Shown: positions 32,290-45,235, counted from the first letter of the stretch. The stretch is DNA of 64,000 nucleotides from Dastarcus helophoroides (GCA_028583605.1 CM053331.1:10524857-10588856); one strand, 5' to 3'. Made by a program: numbers and translations. The notes: generated by a model from the letters alone, not told the origin.

Positions 32290-34545
32290 GTCGAAATTAA
32301 AATAAAGTACACCCACAAGAACACAAAAACTACAAAAGGTAGATTTTGAAAAAGTTGTTTTCAAAAACAAAGATCTTTGGAAAAAGTGGAAATTTTGAAA
32401 TATCAATTTTTTTTAAGTTGAAACAAAAAACTCAAAATGTTCAGAATGACCGTAAAATAGAAAGTCAAAACTTTCAGAAAAATCGAAATTTTGGTAAAAA
32501 TTGAAAGTTAAAAAAAGTGAATTTTCTCAAAAATCTAAATATTCAAAAGGTCGAAGTTTTTAAAAAGTGCAACTTTAATAAAAGCCTAATTCTTCAGAAA
32601 TAATTTTTATAAGTTACATTTCGAGAAATCGGGAAATATTAAAGAACTTATGAAAGTATTAAATAAAATCTTTAAGAAAGAGGGAGAAATTTTGAAAATA
32701 TAAAAATTTTTAAATGTTTTAGTTCCCAAAAAACGCAACTTTTTCTAAAAAATCGATTTCGTTAATTGAAGATTTTCAAAAAGGCCGAATTATTCAGAAA
32801 AATGGAAAATTTTTTATAGTCAAATGCTGAAAAAGTTTGATATTTTTAATAGGTCGAAATGTTAAAGAAATAATTCTTTTTAGACTCCTATGGTCGAAAC
32901 AATTACTATTAATAATTTCATTTTAACATTTCTTCCACCTAGTTTGGAAATGTCATTGTCAGCTGTCGCGAGGTAATGTTGTAAGAACTTAGATATCACG
33001 AATCATATGTCAAAAATTGATTCAAAAAATTATTAATTTTCATTACTAGAAATTTAAATATTTTCCGAACTCAGTCGAACAATTGTTAAAATAAAATTAC
33101 TTAACATTTCTCACCCTTACTTTGTGGAGTTCTTCAATATTTATATCTATTAAACTTTATTAACATTTAAAACAACAACAGATATTAAAAATTCCACGAT
33201 ATTCCTATAAATATTTCCTACGACTGGACTAGGTTTCGCTTTACAGCATCATCGATGGTTATACCAGCAATTTGTTTAGTCGTTAATATGCTAACAAGTT
33301 CCATGAATCACATACTCTTAGGAATATGCTGTAAAGCGAAACCTGGTCTGGTCATAGTAAATATTTAAAGAAATAGCGTGAAATTTTTAATATCTGTTGT
33401 TGTTTCAATTGTTAACAAATTTAATAGTTATAAAACTGAAATAAATAATGTTAAAAACAATGTCGAGATTTTTAGAAAAGAAAATCAGGATACTTAAAAA
33501 CGCTCGAAAGTTTCTTGAAAAAAGAAGAAAAGCTAAATTTTTGCAAAACTTGCAACTTTGAAAAAATCAATATTTTGAAAAAGTTGAAATTTTTATAAAT
33601 AGATTTTTTAAGACAAAGTCAAAATTTTCAAAAGTAATTTTGGAATTAAAAAATATAAATATTGCAAATGTTTAAGAAAAATATGGAAATAGTTAAATCA
33701 ATTAAAAAAAAACTCCGAAAAAAAAGCTCAATTTATTAAAAAAAAAATCCTTCAAATTTTGAGTTCAAAATAGAGCCTAAACTAAAATGCGAATTTTATT
33801 TTTGTAGATTGTGTTCTTCCTAATTGCAACACTTTTTTTCAATATTTGGAGTTTAAGCTTTTGAACTTAAAACTTCTGTAGTTAAAAAATCTTTTCGTTT
33901 ACATGCTAAAAACCAGTGACTTACTTAATGCCTTATCCTATACTTTAACGATAATAAAAACTTTTCCCTAAATTGCAAGTTCAAGCTTAAAATTTCTACT
34001 TTTTTTATTTAATATTTCTTTAAATTACAACTTGGACTTTACCAGTAGAATAAAATGTTAAAATACTCAAAGTTTTATTTAAATTTTAAAATTTAATTTT
34101 TTTGGCAAAACTTCAATTTTAAGTCGAAATCTACATTAAACTTGAAACGCATGCGTTTTTTAAATTGAAATTTTTCCTTAAAAGCAAAATTGCAACAATG
34201 TTTAGGACACTTTGAGTTTTAAACTGGAACTTTTGTTCTATTTCTAGAAATTTCCAGTTAAAACTGCAATTTGTACTATTCTTCCCAAAAAAGGCTTGTG
34301 AAAAATGTTAAAACCAGAAACTTTAACATTTCTTTTAAAACTTTTAATGTCTAAATTTTAGGAAAAAAGTTGACTTATCGAAAAATCACCTATAACTCAG
34401 AAAAGTGCCAAAATTTGAAAGAATTTGCAAAATTCCTACAAAAAATGTTAAGCTGAATCCGGAAATAATAAATTTAATGTCAGAATTTTGAATTTAATAG
34501 TTAAACTTTATCTGAAATTTGGCCCTAATTTGAGTTCAGGTGTGC
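32290..34545. repeat. AT-rich motif array containing a hairpin MITE
   Basis: A-rich plus-strand variants of AAATTTTGAAAAAGTC dominate at 32340-32870 and 33450-33770, with T-rich variants later. No gene. The MITE at 33100-33450 is embedded. Confidence 0.5.
33100..33450. mobile_element. Hairpin MITE
   Basis: The left arm contains CAACAACAGATATTAAAAAT and AGGTTTCGCTTTACAGCAT. The right arm contains ATGCTGTAAAGCGAAACCT and TTTTTAATATCTGTTGTTG, the reverse complements in mirrored order. Arms of about 130-150 bp surround a central loop of about 65 bp. A single-arm relative is at 15331-15455. No coding capacity. Confidence 0.75.
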
Positions 34546-37500
34546 AATACGCGATGAGTGGAACCTCGCTATATTAACACCCACAATTTCTAGCGAATTA
34601 TTCAGAATAATTGGTTGGCTCGTGAGACTCTCTTAGGATCGCTCCCAAAACTGGGGAGATGCGCCCCACCTTTCCAGTGTTAATCTAGATTTAAGTATTA
34701 ATTCGATTTTTTGAAAATTTAGTTTTGACTTGATAAGGGTTAGTTAAATGACGTCATTTTTTAAAATGTTGTACCTTACTATGTATGAAACGTAGCCTGA
34801 GGGGGGTGCACCATTTGAATTAGTGATTTCTATTGTTGCATTATAATTCGCTTTGTAAATTGAACATAATCATATCACTTCCGTATTTGAATTGTTTATT
34901 TATGATTACTCGTCGTCTACAGACTTTGTGATAAAATCTGGGCTGTATTAAAATGGAATAATTTCAATTAAACGAATAAAAATATTCGCAATCGTACATT
35001 ACTCAGTTTAACAATGCTACAATGCAACTTACTCTGTTCAACCATTTTATTTGTTGGTGGAGCACGCTTTGTGTCTCTCTATCTTCAGATGGTAGTTCAG
35101 TAAACAGAAGGAACGCATAATAATAAAATAAAAATATATGCACGAGGATGACACGAAGAGTCAAAAAAGCGACTGAAAAGTCATTAAAATTTGTCCGCTT
35201 GATAATTAACATACATGGCTATTTGTTATTTCCGTCGGTTGTTATGTGCACCATATCGCGTTAATATCTTGAAATTTGATTGATTATAAATATAAAAAGA
35301 AACGATACTTCGCAAACACAAATCCATCATATGAAAAATTATAATAATAGTAATAGTAAAATTTAAATGAATGTCTGGGTGACAACCCAAGATTCAGCAA
35401 CTGTTTAAAATTATTTAGTTACGAATTCAGTTATTTTTGGCGATTTTGCTTTCAAGTTAGTTAGCTTTAAAATTTCTGGCCGAGTCATTAGTTGACTTAA
35501 CTAGTGACATATATTTATTACCTTTTTGTTTTATGACGATGTATTCAATTAATATATTTTCGGAATTGTATCTTATTGTTTGCGACTCTTCCTCATAGTA
35601 TTAGGGTTTTTTTTTTTCTGAATTTTTGAATATTAATAATGATATTTATCCTATTGAGTCCTGTAAGTCATGTTTATGGTGTGTGATGGGTCAGATATCT
35701 TTGCGATTTAAGGTTTTGGAATAACTTCTTAATCTTAATGAATTGTTAGTTTCCAAGTCCAAGGAAGCTAGGCAGCGGCATCAAAAAGTTACCTGGCGCT
35801 CTTTCATCTTAATATGCAGTTGTCGCCTGCTGTCGCGACTTTTCTATCAGAGTTTACAGTCGCTAGTTGCCTGCACTTTATAATATTTAGTTGGTATCGT
35901 CTCCTTTTATTTAAAGTTGGGTAAATTGGGGAAATATGTTGCCACTGGGGCCACCAAACTCAGCTATATCTAAGCTAAGATATAACTCAGCGATAAAATA
36001 ATATCTTGTACTTCTTTCTCCTCGCTAACCGACGCATGACGCAATGGTCGCGGATAATTTTCCAAGCATTTTAGTAACACCTAAAGTTAATTATCAATGT
36101 TTCACAATTATTCTCTATTCGGGGAAATGGTGGTCACATTCCATTACTTGTCCATTGCCCTGGGAAAATGCCTTAAGTGGTTCTGAGTATTAAGTGATGA
36201 GTTTCAAGTGGTTTTTAGTTAGCTTTTTCATCTTTTCTGGCTAGTTAGCGTTAAAAATATTTTTAAGATATGACATCCTACAAAAAGTCTTATTTGCAGA
36301 AATGAACCACATTTAACAAAAATTAATGTCTTAATTGGAGGTAAAAGAAACCTTTAGCCCATTGAAGATATTTGGAACTTTCGATAAAGTAAAGTTTTAA
36401 ATTACTCAGGCGCATTACTAACTTTATAAATGCAATTAAAGCCTTATACAACTCCTATCAAAGAGTAATTCTAATGAAAGCAAACAATTTAGCCGGATGA
36501 ACTGATTCAGGCAACAGAACTTTATGGGCGTCCTTCGAATAGTTTTATTTTATATTTGAGAACGGCGAAGTTTTGTCATCAATCGTTCAAATATGTCTTT
36601 GTTTATATAAAGTTCGGATGAATCGCAGTTTTGAATTTAAATTAAATTTCGGATTACGTGACTGTAGTGCGGCCGTCGGGAACTATAAAGCAACTACCTC
36701 TACTTTGTATAAGGGTAGAGATTTACTTCGGTAACTAAAGTAACGGATAATATTGGTTTTGTCATTTCTAGAAACTTCTAACGTCCTCAGATGCACATTG
36801 CAAGTAAATTAGGGTAAAGCTTTGTTTACGTTTACCTGCCAACTCGTTGCGCTGTGGATTATACTTTGAACATTGTGTGTGCTTTGACAGCGTAATATAG
36901 AGTGATGATCACAAGGGAATGTAGTCGTGCAATTTACGATTAGGGTGCCTATTGTAACCTAGAAACTAAAACATTTTGAAAATATTTTGCCACCAACATC
37001 CAATTCTGTAACTCATATTTTTAATTAAAAAAAAGTACTTCTTTAGATTATCTTGGTTTCACTATGACATGAATGTTTTTCTACGATCCGTAGTTTTATA
37101 GAATTACTTCTGGTAGAAGCAACGCTTAAAACTTTCAATTAGGGGATAAAGAAATTAAAAATATCGGGTAATGCTTTAATTTCAAAAGCCTGGGTAACTA
37201 GAAGATAGAGACAGCGCCCCAATCTGTTAGAGTGCTACATGAGTTAGAAAGCTTCCTAAACATGCCATGGAAGGAAGATCAAAGATGAAACGTATCATAT
37301 ATAATTACGATTTAACTCCCTAGAGGTAAATATATAAACATACGATTTATCTTGGCAACGGATTGCTATCACCAGCAAAGCTCGTCGCCGCGGGAGATAC
37401 TCTACACGGCCTCCCTTTTGTCATGCCTTTTCGTGGACATAATAGAGTTGACTACGAGATTTGCACACATGTTTGTGAGACCATGTTTTATATATTTGAT

Positions 37501-38985
37501 TTACCTGCAAACTTGGAATAAGCCATTTCAATTTAATGATACGGACCGGAACAAATTCTGCCAACTCGGTTTCAATTAATTACCAGAATGGAATCCCGTG
37601 GGCAGTTTTTAAAAGTTATTTTTTGCAAATAAGCCGCGCTTCCAATATGAATTAATTAACTTATTAATAATTAAGCTTAGGAAACGGAAAACACGCTTTG
37701 AGACAACTGTAAATACTTTTTGTACAAACAATGTTGGGAATTGTTTGCGTTTTGTGATTTGGGCGTAATTCGACTCCTAAAATCATCAATCGTAAATCGT
37801 GTAACTTCATAAATAACCATAGTAGGTTTATTAGGCAACGCTTTGCTTATGTGTGACATCTTATTATTATTAGCTGGATACTTCCGTTAATTCCAAATCT
37901 GTGCGTCAGTATAACGTTTTTCTTACAGGGAATCGTCAATACTTTACTGGTTGGATGATGGTTTCAATTGCAGTAGGCATTGTGTTTCCAGTTGCCCTAG
38001 AATAGAGTTACCGTAAAAAAACTTTGCTGTATAGAATCACGTCGTACTCGATGAATGAACACTGTGTCTGTTAGGCGATCCTATGCCTTTTTTTACCTTG
38101 TTCTTGATGTTATAGTTTGATGTAATGGACGGATCACCTCAGTTTCAAAAGTCCAAAGAAGGTTCACGTCATCTGAGATTCAAATCGAATCTCAAAGCAG
38201 ATGACGTCGCTGCACTTTTGCTAATCTTTTTAAATAAGTACGCTTGAAATACGTATCGCGTAATTATTTATTTAATTTCCCATGTGGTAAAGGGGTCAAA
38301 CCTTCTATGGACTTAATCACAAGCCACAGTGTTTCGTTTAGTGCTTTAGTCAGTTTCAAAAAATTAAAATGACGTGATAGAGCCGTGTATCGACCTAATG
38401 TGCTGTCATATTTTTTATTTATTTTAATTTTGATTTTGCCATCTTTTTAAGTTTGTTTTTAAAGCTTTGGCCTGTCACGTCGGCTGTAAGCTCGTTCAGG
38501 CCTGTCCTATCTCTTGACGATCTTAAATTTTGTTCTGAAGAGTTGGTATGCTTAAGACTTAATGGATTTTCCAAGAATTTCATTTTCACCTCGTTTCTCT
38601 CCATTAGGTAAAACTAATCAAGGCGTTGGGAGAACAGCGACATTCAAACTATGTTTTATACTGGGTCTTAGTCAAAGTTCAAGTCCTACGTGGCCGCATT
38701 GCTTTTCTCCCTTAGTAATTTTCGTTTCTATAGGTTTGGTACAGGAAAATGACAAGACAATCTAGAGACTAACAATTCTGACAGTTCATGAACGTTTCGT
38801 GTTTATTATTTATACCAAATTTTGCTTTTTTTTCGTGCAAAAATATTCAACCTAAAAAGGTCTTACTACAGACACAATATCTATTTTAGTAAAGTTAATA
38901 AATATTGTATGTCTATGAACTAATAATCTTAAAGACAACTTTTAAATATAATATCTTTATTTAATCTTAGTTCCCCCAAGAATGA
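34546..38985. other. Longest unique-looking stretch, no gene recognised
   Basis: About 4.4 kb without motif arrays or identified transposons. Short open frames (35003-35212 minus, 37352-37579 plus, 37677-37859 minus, 38562-38765 plus) match nothing I know and have no coding features. A compound hairpin lies at 38166-38207. This is the best candidate for ordinary host intergenic or intronic DNA. Confidence 0.35.
38166..38207. repeat. Compound hairpin with TGACGT cores
   Basis: ACGTCATCTG at 38166-38175 pairs perfectly with CAGATGACGT at 38198-38207. A second, inner pair is TGAGATTC (38174-38181) with GAATCTCA (38187-38194). Both outer arms contain TGACGT/ACGTCA, a CREB/ATF-type core. Function is unknown. 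Confidence 0.6.
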
Positions 38986-38993
38986 GATGCCAC
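38986..38993 (+). repeat. Left target-site duplication of the hAT element
   Basis: GATGCCAC directly before the TAGGGATG terminus, identical to 39786-39793. Confidence 0.85.
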
Positions 38994-39785
38994 TAGGGAT
39001 GGATTGCTATTTCAAAAGCTGCTACTTCGTAGCAGTTATTTAGCTAACGCAGCTTTAAGCTGCTGTTCAATTTTAAAAATAGCTGCTTCGCTACCTCGCT
39101 TCTTCGTACTTTACATCGTAGTTCTCTTGACAGAAATTGCAAAATCAGAAACCCCGATAGCAGTCGACAATACCCGAATATCGCTGGCTGCGATTTATTA
39201 TCAAAAATCAAAAATAGCTGCTTCGCTTCTTCGTAGCAGTTGATAGATACTGGCACTTCGATCCCAGTCAATAATACCCGAATATTCGAGGTGTCTTGCG
39301 TCGCCGTTCAGACTGCAATTTATTTTTAAAAAGGACTGCTTTGCAGAGAGGATTAATTTCGAAAATTATGGAAAATGATTCGTACCGCTTTATAGATCTG
39401 TGGTCACTGTTTTGTGCGAAAATGTTAACAGTTCTAATGTCAATGTCATTACTAATTTTAAGTCTTTACGCACGTTAAGATTTATCCACCAAAAGGAAAG
39501 TTAATTTAAAGCTGTTATTTGAAAATTTTCACATTCGTACTCTGTGATCTACACCTTATCAATACAATAACAACACTATCAAATTACACGATAGTAGGAT
39601 CTCGTGACGCAAAGCAGTTTGAAAGCCGTAAATTCTTACAAAGAAGCAAAAAGCAGGCTGCCATCATCAAACTGCCCACAACCTTGCAAACTGCTATTTT
39701 TAAGCCGCTACTTAGTAGCTGCTTTTTAAAAGAAGCAGTAACTGCTATAACTGTTATTTGAAAGCAGCAGGTTTGTTCATCCCTA
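38994..39785. mobile_element. Non-autonomous hAT element with 8-bp target duplication
   Basis: The ends are TAGGGATGGATTGC (left) and GTTTGTTCATCCCTA (right). Both are flanked by exactly GATGCCAC (38986-38993 and 39786-39793). An 8-bp duplication plus a TAGGG-type terminus is diagnostic of hAT elements. The 792-bp interior carries repeated AGCTGCTTCG/CGAAGCAGCT-type words (39015-39070, 39080-39110, 39206-39240, 39700-39770) and two AATACCCGAATAT blocks (39170-39182 and 39273-39285). These resemble the subterminal transposase-binding repeats of hAT elements but are spread through the element. No transposase ORF is present, so it must have moved with help from another element. Confidence 0.85.
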
Positions 39786-39793
39786 GATGCCAC
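39786..39793 (+). repeat. Right target-site duplication of the hAT element
   Basis: GATGCCAC directly after the CATCCCTA terminus, identical to 38986-38993. Confidence 0.85.
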
Positions 39794-40944
39794 TGATAGA
39801 CAGAGAACATTGAATAGCTGACAGTTGGGGATTTTTTTTAATAATATGCATACGTGTACGTTTGGTTGCCTGCAAGATTAAGTCACGTGGGACTCGGGCA
39901 CTAATGAATAGCCGGTATATATTTTTTTGGAATAATTTCACCAGACCGTTTTAACTTTTTAAAAAAAAATTATTTGGTGTTCCTTTTATTTGAAGTTTAT
40001 TGAGATCAGTCGGTTTTCTATTTAATTATAATTAAAGCACAATGCGCTGCATCAACCCAGAGCATTAGGCAGTGCTATTAAGCGCAGCTTCAAGAGCTCC
40101 ACCTATATTGTTCTTGGAAAGAATACGCCAGGGGAACTTTTGCCCACTTTTTATAAAAAGTATATAGCTTAGGCTTTATATTTTGCTTTGACTTAGTTTG
40201 TCATATCATGGGTTAGTCGATTCAGCTGAAAGGTAATAATAGGGGAGAGTGCATTGGTCGACATTCGGTGATTATTCTTGAGTTTTAAATATACCTCGTA
40301 ATTAATTATATTTCGATTTTATGGTTTAATTGGGAAGGAAGTTGTATTGTTATTAAACCCCCCTATTTGGTGACTAATTTCTAAAAAAATCTCAAAATGA
40401 GTCTCGGTGTTTTTCTTAGGATTTCAAAGTCTTACAATACGAAAAAATGAGCAATCAATATTCTTCTTTTAAGAAGCTGGATACTTTTCTCAAATATTTG
40501 GAAATTTTTTGGGGGGATGATATAATAGTTGGAGATATTGCGCCGCTGTAATTTTTACGTTATCGCCAGAGCTTCGACTATACGTAGAGATTGAAGCGGC
40601 GCGATATTGCCGACTATTCGCGAACATTCTTCCATTGTAGATTCTTGGAGACAGTCTCAAGGGTTGATGAATATGACTTTCCTGTGATCGTTTTCCAAAA
40701 AATTTGTAGATTTTTATTGTCTTATTTCACTCTCTGATAGATGATAGACATCCCTAATTTTTGAATTTCGTTATAATTAATTATACAATTCTTTTTATTT
40801 TAGTTTACCGAGCTAGTTATAGTTGTTTCTTGTGGATCTAACTTGCTATTTTAAAATTATGATGACTGTTACTGCAGTAGTAAAAAATTGCCTCGCCAGA
40901 CGTCTATTCATGCCTAAATTAAAAAAAATTGAATATTTTAAGAA
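39794..40944. other. Non-coding stretch
   Basis: No gene or repeat recognised. The open frame at 40823-41188 overlaps a dispersed repeat at its 3' half and is not supported as a gene. Confidence 0.35.
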
Positions 40945-41060
40945 AGTTTTTCCCAATTGCTTCTTTTTTCTTTATTCCCCTTATGCAATGCTAACGAGCT
41001 CTAATGAGAATAAAACTTTCATCTCCACTGCTACAAACATTTTTTATTTTTATACCTTTA
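40945..41060 (+). repeat. Dispersed repeat, inverted partner of 32150-32260
   Basis: CAATGCTAACGAGCTCTAAT, AGAATAAAACTTTC and CCACTGCTACAAAC follow the same order as the minus strand of 32150-32260. Confidence 0.65.
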
Positions 41061-41294
41061 TATTTGACCAAAATATAAAAATTAGTATTTTGTATTTTGA
41101 CTTTCTAATCTATGCCCTAACTAGTTTGTCATTTTGTTTTTTATTTTTATGTAAAAACTTACTAATCTATTTTTGTCAGATGTCCTGAGGTGACGTTTTA
41201 AGGAATTTTAAATACCTTATAGTCGTGTCTTTGCTCCCAAAACCCTAAATCTGATATATGCTTAAACCCATCGGTCTGTGCGTTAGAATCTAAT

Positions 41295-41395
41295 TTTCTG
41301 GGGCTTTCCTAGAGAGCAACCACTATTGCTAAGTGTTTGTGGTTCAACTGCTGGCAGTTCGGGAACCCATCATCCACTGTATATGCTTAGAGAGA
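41295..41395 (-). repeat. Dispersed repeat, inverted partner of 26650-26745
   Basis: On the minus strand the segment reads CAGCAGTTGAACCAC and then GTGGTTGCTCTCTAGGAAAG, matching 26690-26740. Confidence 0.55.
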
Positions 41396-41399
41396 CTGC

Positions 41400-42600
41400 T
41401 TTTCAAATATAAACAATTTTATTTATTTAAATATTAATTTAAATATCTTATAAACTGGGCTCGGTAAGTTAAAAAAATAAAAAAATGTTGGTTAATTTAA
41501 GATGAGTCAATAATTATCTGAAAGTAAAAAAATAGTTAATTATGTTTTGATTTTGATTTAATTGTGGAAAACCAGCCTTGTTATTAAAATATTTTTCGGT
41601 AGCAAATTTTCTAAAGAAAACAAAAATAAATTTTGACAACTTTTTATAAGATAAGAGCAGTCGATACTTCTTTTTTAACAATTTTTTTGCGGAAAGTAGC
41701 TTTTTCTAGAAGTTTTTTATGAAACCTAGATTTAAAATTTTAAGTTTTATTTCGAGATGTCGCTTTTTTTATATCAATACCTCCAACTTTTCTCTCAACA
41801 TTCACCTAGAGATTAAAATTATAAATATGGGACAATTAGAAATTTTGCTAAAATACTGGAAATTGCGAAAATTACTAAAGTTCATTTTATTCTCAACATT
41901 TTATTTTATAAGTTTCAAGTTTATGCTCAAAATTTTTAAGAAATCGAAATTTTGAAATCCAGGAAATTATAAATTGTACATTGAAATGTTGAGGAAAAAA
42001 CTACCAATTTCTAGAACGAAGTAACATTTATATGTTTACCAGCTATTTTGTTTTTTTCTCCAGCAAGTGTTTTTCCTTCAGAATTTTTGGCCCGTATATC
42101 GAAATTTTGGGATGTTATTTGTTAAAATTTCAGTAGTAGGTTTGTGACTAAAAAATAAGCCGAAGTCCAAGTTTCTACACACATTCCTAGAGGAGTTGCA
42201 AGTTTTTCGTATTTATAATTGATTTTTCAAATTTTAGTTTTCTTTAAAATTTTTCAGTCATAGCAGTAAACCATCGTAAGCTCTTTAAACTCGAAATTTT
42301 AACTTAAAAGTCGAATTTTGAGAAAAACAATTTTGTTAGAATCTCGAACTTTAGAACTTTTTTCAACATTTCAAAGTTACGTCTTGTACTAAAATGAATC
42401 CAAATTTTAAGTTAACAATAAAATTAATTTTTTTGTAAAAAAAAATAAGATATTTTTCGAGTATTTTCTTTAATTTTTTGAATTTTTGGTGGAAATTTGC
42501 AATTTGAACTTAAATTTATGGAAAAACTTGGACTTTTAAAACGAAAATTTTCTAGTAGTTTTGACTTGTTTCGATTTTCTAAAGTTTTAATTTTTTTTTC
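41400..42600. repeat. AT-rich motif array with mixed strand bias
   Basis: Degenerate AAATTTTAAG and TTTTTCAAATTTTAG blocks. The open frame 41719-41955 is compositional. No gene is supported. Confidence 0.45.
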
Positions 42601-42610
42601 TTGGGGTCAT

Positions 42611-42615
42611 AAGAG

Positions 42616-42667
<52 letters not shown>
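42611..42667 (+). repeat. (GA)n microsatellite
   Basis: About 57 bp of GA dinucleotides with small interruptions. The RERERE-type open frame through it (42497-42712) is a by-product. Confidence 0.95.
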
Positions 42668-44390
42668 ATTATCGATAGATATGTAGCCAGAAGCGGAAAC
42701 AAAGATAGATAAAGAAAGGAACTAAAAAGTGTTGCTTGAGGTGAAGAACAGATAATAAAAGAGGAACATGGAAAATAGAAGAGAAAGACACACGGATAAA
42801 AAAGAACAAAGATGAAGAGAGCAGTGTTTCAGGTTTAATACACCTTCTTTCAATTGTAATTTATGAACGTTTAGAAAAACAGCCATCTGCAAAACTAGAG
42901 CGAAATTTATTGTATCGCATGAAGTCCCGGCGTAATTTCCTTTTATTTTCCCCTTTTGTGAGGCGAAAATTCAAATTTGATTCGATTCACTTACACACAC
43001 TGTCGTCGTCCGCCTGCAGTATACATAGAGCGTTTGAAATATGAATCTGAAACAAATGAGATTGAAACGAATGAGTAATATCCAAAGCTCGGCGAGATAT
43101 TTCAGGTATTAAAAAACTTGAATGAGAAAATGTGGATTTCATCACGATTGCTTTTTCGATTACAGCAGATGTGGCAAAGTGTTAACTCGGATTGTTTCCA
43201 GTGCGATATTAACCTGGAACGTCCTTTTGTTATTTTTCAATTCTTAAGCAAAATCCTTTGTCGGGCTGGCTGTTTTAGAATTGCTTGCTACTACATTCAG
43301 AGATTTCTTGTTCTGGTAAAAATGCTTACGGCATTCGAAATTTTCCCCAGTGCGGTAAAGGTGCAGCATTTCTGAAACTAATTGTTAAAACGGGATTAAG
43401 GAAAACAGTGTTTAATCCTGATGGTTCAAATTTCTAGCTACTGAGACACCACCAAACCTTATTGCTTTGGAATCGTGTCAAGAATTTAAAGCGAAACAGC
43501 AAATGTGATATCGGATTTTCAATTAATGAGGTATTAATTTTAAACAAAGAAAGGGTTTAAATTATTTCGTGTTTATTATATCTTAGTGAATTTTTATTTT
43601 AGAAATTTATTATTTTTGATATTCTTGCTTGGAGTCGGTTTAGTTAAAAATATGCCATAAATTTAAACACTTTATTTAGCAATACGTCGAATAACATCAA
43701 TAAATTGCTAAATGAATCTAGCGCTGATTGCTCGCCTTATATACATGTCATTCATCCAAAATAATTCTTCACTGCTGGTAATTTTCGAATATTTAAATGA
43801 GTTATTATTTACCCGCAATAAGTCTCCACTATCTTCTGGTAAGTTCTACTGAAGCGCGCACCCAATCCACGACGATTAGTTTACAACTGAACACTATCAG
43901 TTTGTTAGAATATACAGGGTGTCGCAAAATTCCTGCAGAACTTTTAATAAGAGTTTCTTAACAACATTCTGAGACAAAAATCTTAATACAAAAGTATCGA
44001 GTTTTCAAACATTTTTGAGTTAAAAGACTATATTTCTATAAATAGGGGAGCAAAAAAATAAAATGTCCTTATTACAACATCGTACTACGTGATTTTAAGT
44101 ATAGAATGCTTCATCACGTTATCCAGTAAGTAGGTAGGACACCCACGTTGTGTATCATCTCAAAATTTCAACATTTCCTCAAAATATTTAGAATTTTGTA
44201 AACAGATTCTTTGTCAATTAAACCTTGAATGCAAAAATTTTAGAGGAAAGAATTATTGCTAGACTTCTTTTAAACTGATTTAATTGTTTTGCCGTTTAAT
44301 AATATCAGCATCTCTGATATTAGATCATTCGAATCCAATTTTCGATGAAGTAGTTGTCGTCAGAAGACTAGATTACTTTGCTGTTAGGGT
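42668..44390. other. Unique-looking stretch with one transposon-like terminal motif
   Basis: No confident gene. An 85-codon plus frame (43118-43375) has no ATG at its start and is unrecognised. Near 43915, TACAGGGTGTCGCAAAATTC resembles the TACAGGGTGTCCC-type end common in insect MITEs, but no partner end was found. Confidence 0.3.
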
Positions 44391-44540
44391 TACTTTGTCA
44401 AATAGTAAGCTCAACATATTTCTTGATCCAAGTGACGATGACAACACCTTTTGTAAGGAATAGCGCACCTATTGCAACCATGTTATTTAAATCTAATTAA
44501 AGTTACAAGTGGCACTTATTGAGGTTACTTTATTGTATTG
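44391..44540 (+). repeat. SNSKLQIF-family dispersed repeat, copy 3
   Basis: GTCAAATAGTAAGCTCAACA, TATTTCTTGATCCAAGTGA and GGTTACTTTATTGTATTGTA are collinear with the units at 5844 and 6022. The reading frame is stopped soon after the DPSDDDN segment. Confidence 0.6.
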
Positions 44541-44654
44541 TAGATAACATATGGACATCCATTAAATAAATACAAGAGCCCTCTGTAGGACATGTCTTTG
44601 CATGTGATAAGGTTACTTAGCAATGTTTAATAAATGTTTTGTTATGAGACCTAT

Positions 44655-44775
44655 AACAATTGAAAAATATTTACAACTAATAGCCATAGATCGAGTTTGG
44701 ATTTCCTTGGCCATCATCAGTGTGGTACGGCCGCCGCAAGCTTTTCCAACTTATAGCCATTACCAGCCGCAAGTA
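44655..44775 (+). repeat. Dispersed repeat (ACCGGTTTC family), copy 2
   Basis: TTGAAAAATATTTACAACTA, CATCATCAGTGTGGTACGG, CCAACTTATAGCCATTA and GCAAGTATTTAAG are collinear with 1220-1345. Confidence 0.55.
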
Positions 44776-45106
44776 TTTAAGCAATTTTTTACATTTCGAC
44801 GAAAGACTTTTAAGTGACTTTTGAGTGTATTTTATGAGATGTGCTATATGCTCATTGAAACAATGGTGCTTATAGAAGCAATGATGAACTTAGATTTACA
44901 GTAAGATTAGGTACAAGAGGCATTTGCAACCAGTCGTAACCTGGTTTTACACAGCCGCGTAAAATTCCACAAACCATCCAGAATGCGACTATTGATCTAT
45001 TGATACGATTTTACACGGTCCAAATTCAAGACTTTTTTAAAACTCAATTCGGTTCATGATTTGATATGATTTTTTTTATTCCGGTCCATAATCTCAACTA
45101 AGTTGC

Positions 45107-45112
<6 letters not shown>
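44776..45112. other. Short non-coding stretch
   Basis: Nothing recognised before the microsatellite. Confidence 0.3.

Positions 45113-45150
<38 letters not shown>
45113..45150 (+). repeat. (TA)n microsatellite
   Basis: An uninterrupted TA run of about 38 bp preceded by CTCTCTC. Confidence 0.95.
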
Positions 45151-45154
<4 letters not shown>

Positions 45155-45235
45155 GAAATAAATGACGTTACAGAGACACTAGTAGTGTGGTAACTTACTT
45201 GTACTTGTTGCAGAACAGCATTCATTAAATACAAG

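Noticed and set aside
42497..42712. Open frame with a long RERERE tract
   Set aside because: Produced by the (GA)n microsatellite.
43914..43945. TACAGGGTGTCGCAAAATTC as a DNA transposon end
   Set aside because: Resembles common insect MITE ends but no partner terminus or target duplication was found, so it is only mentioned in the regional note.
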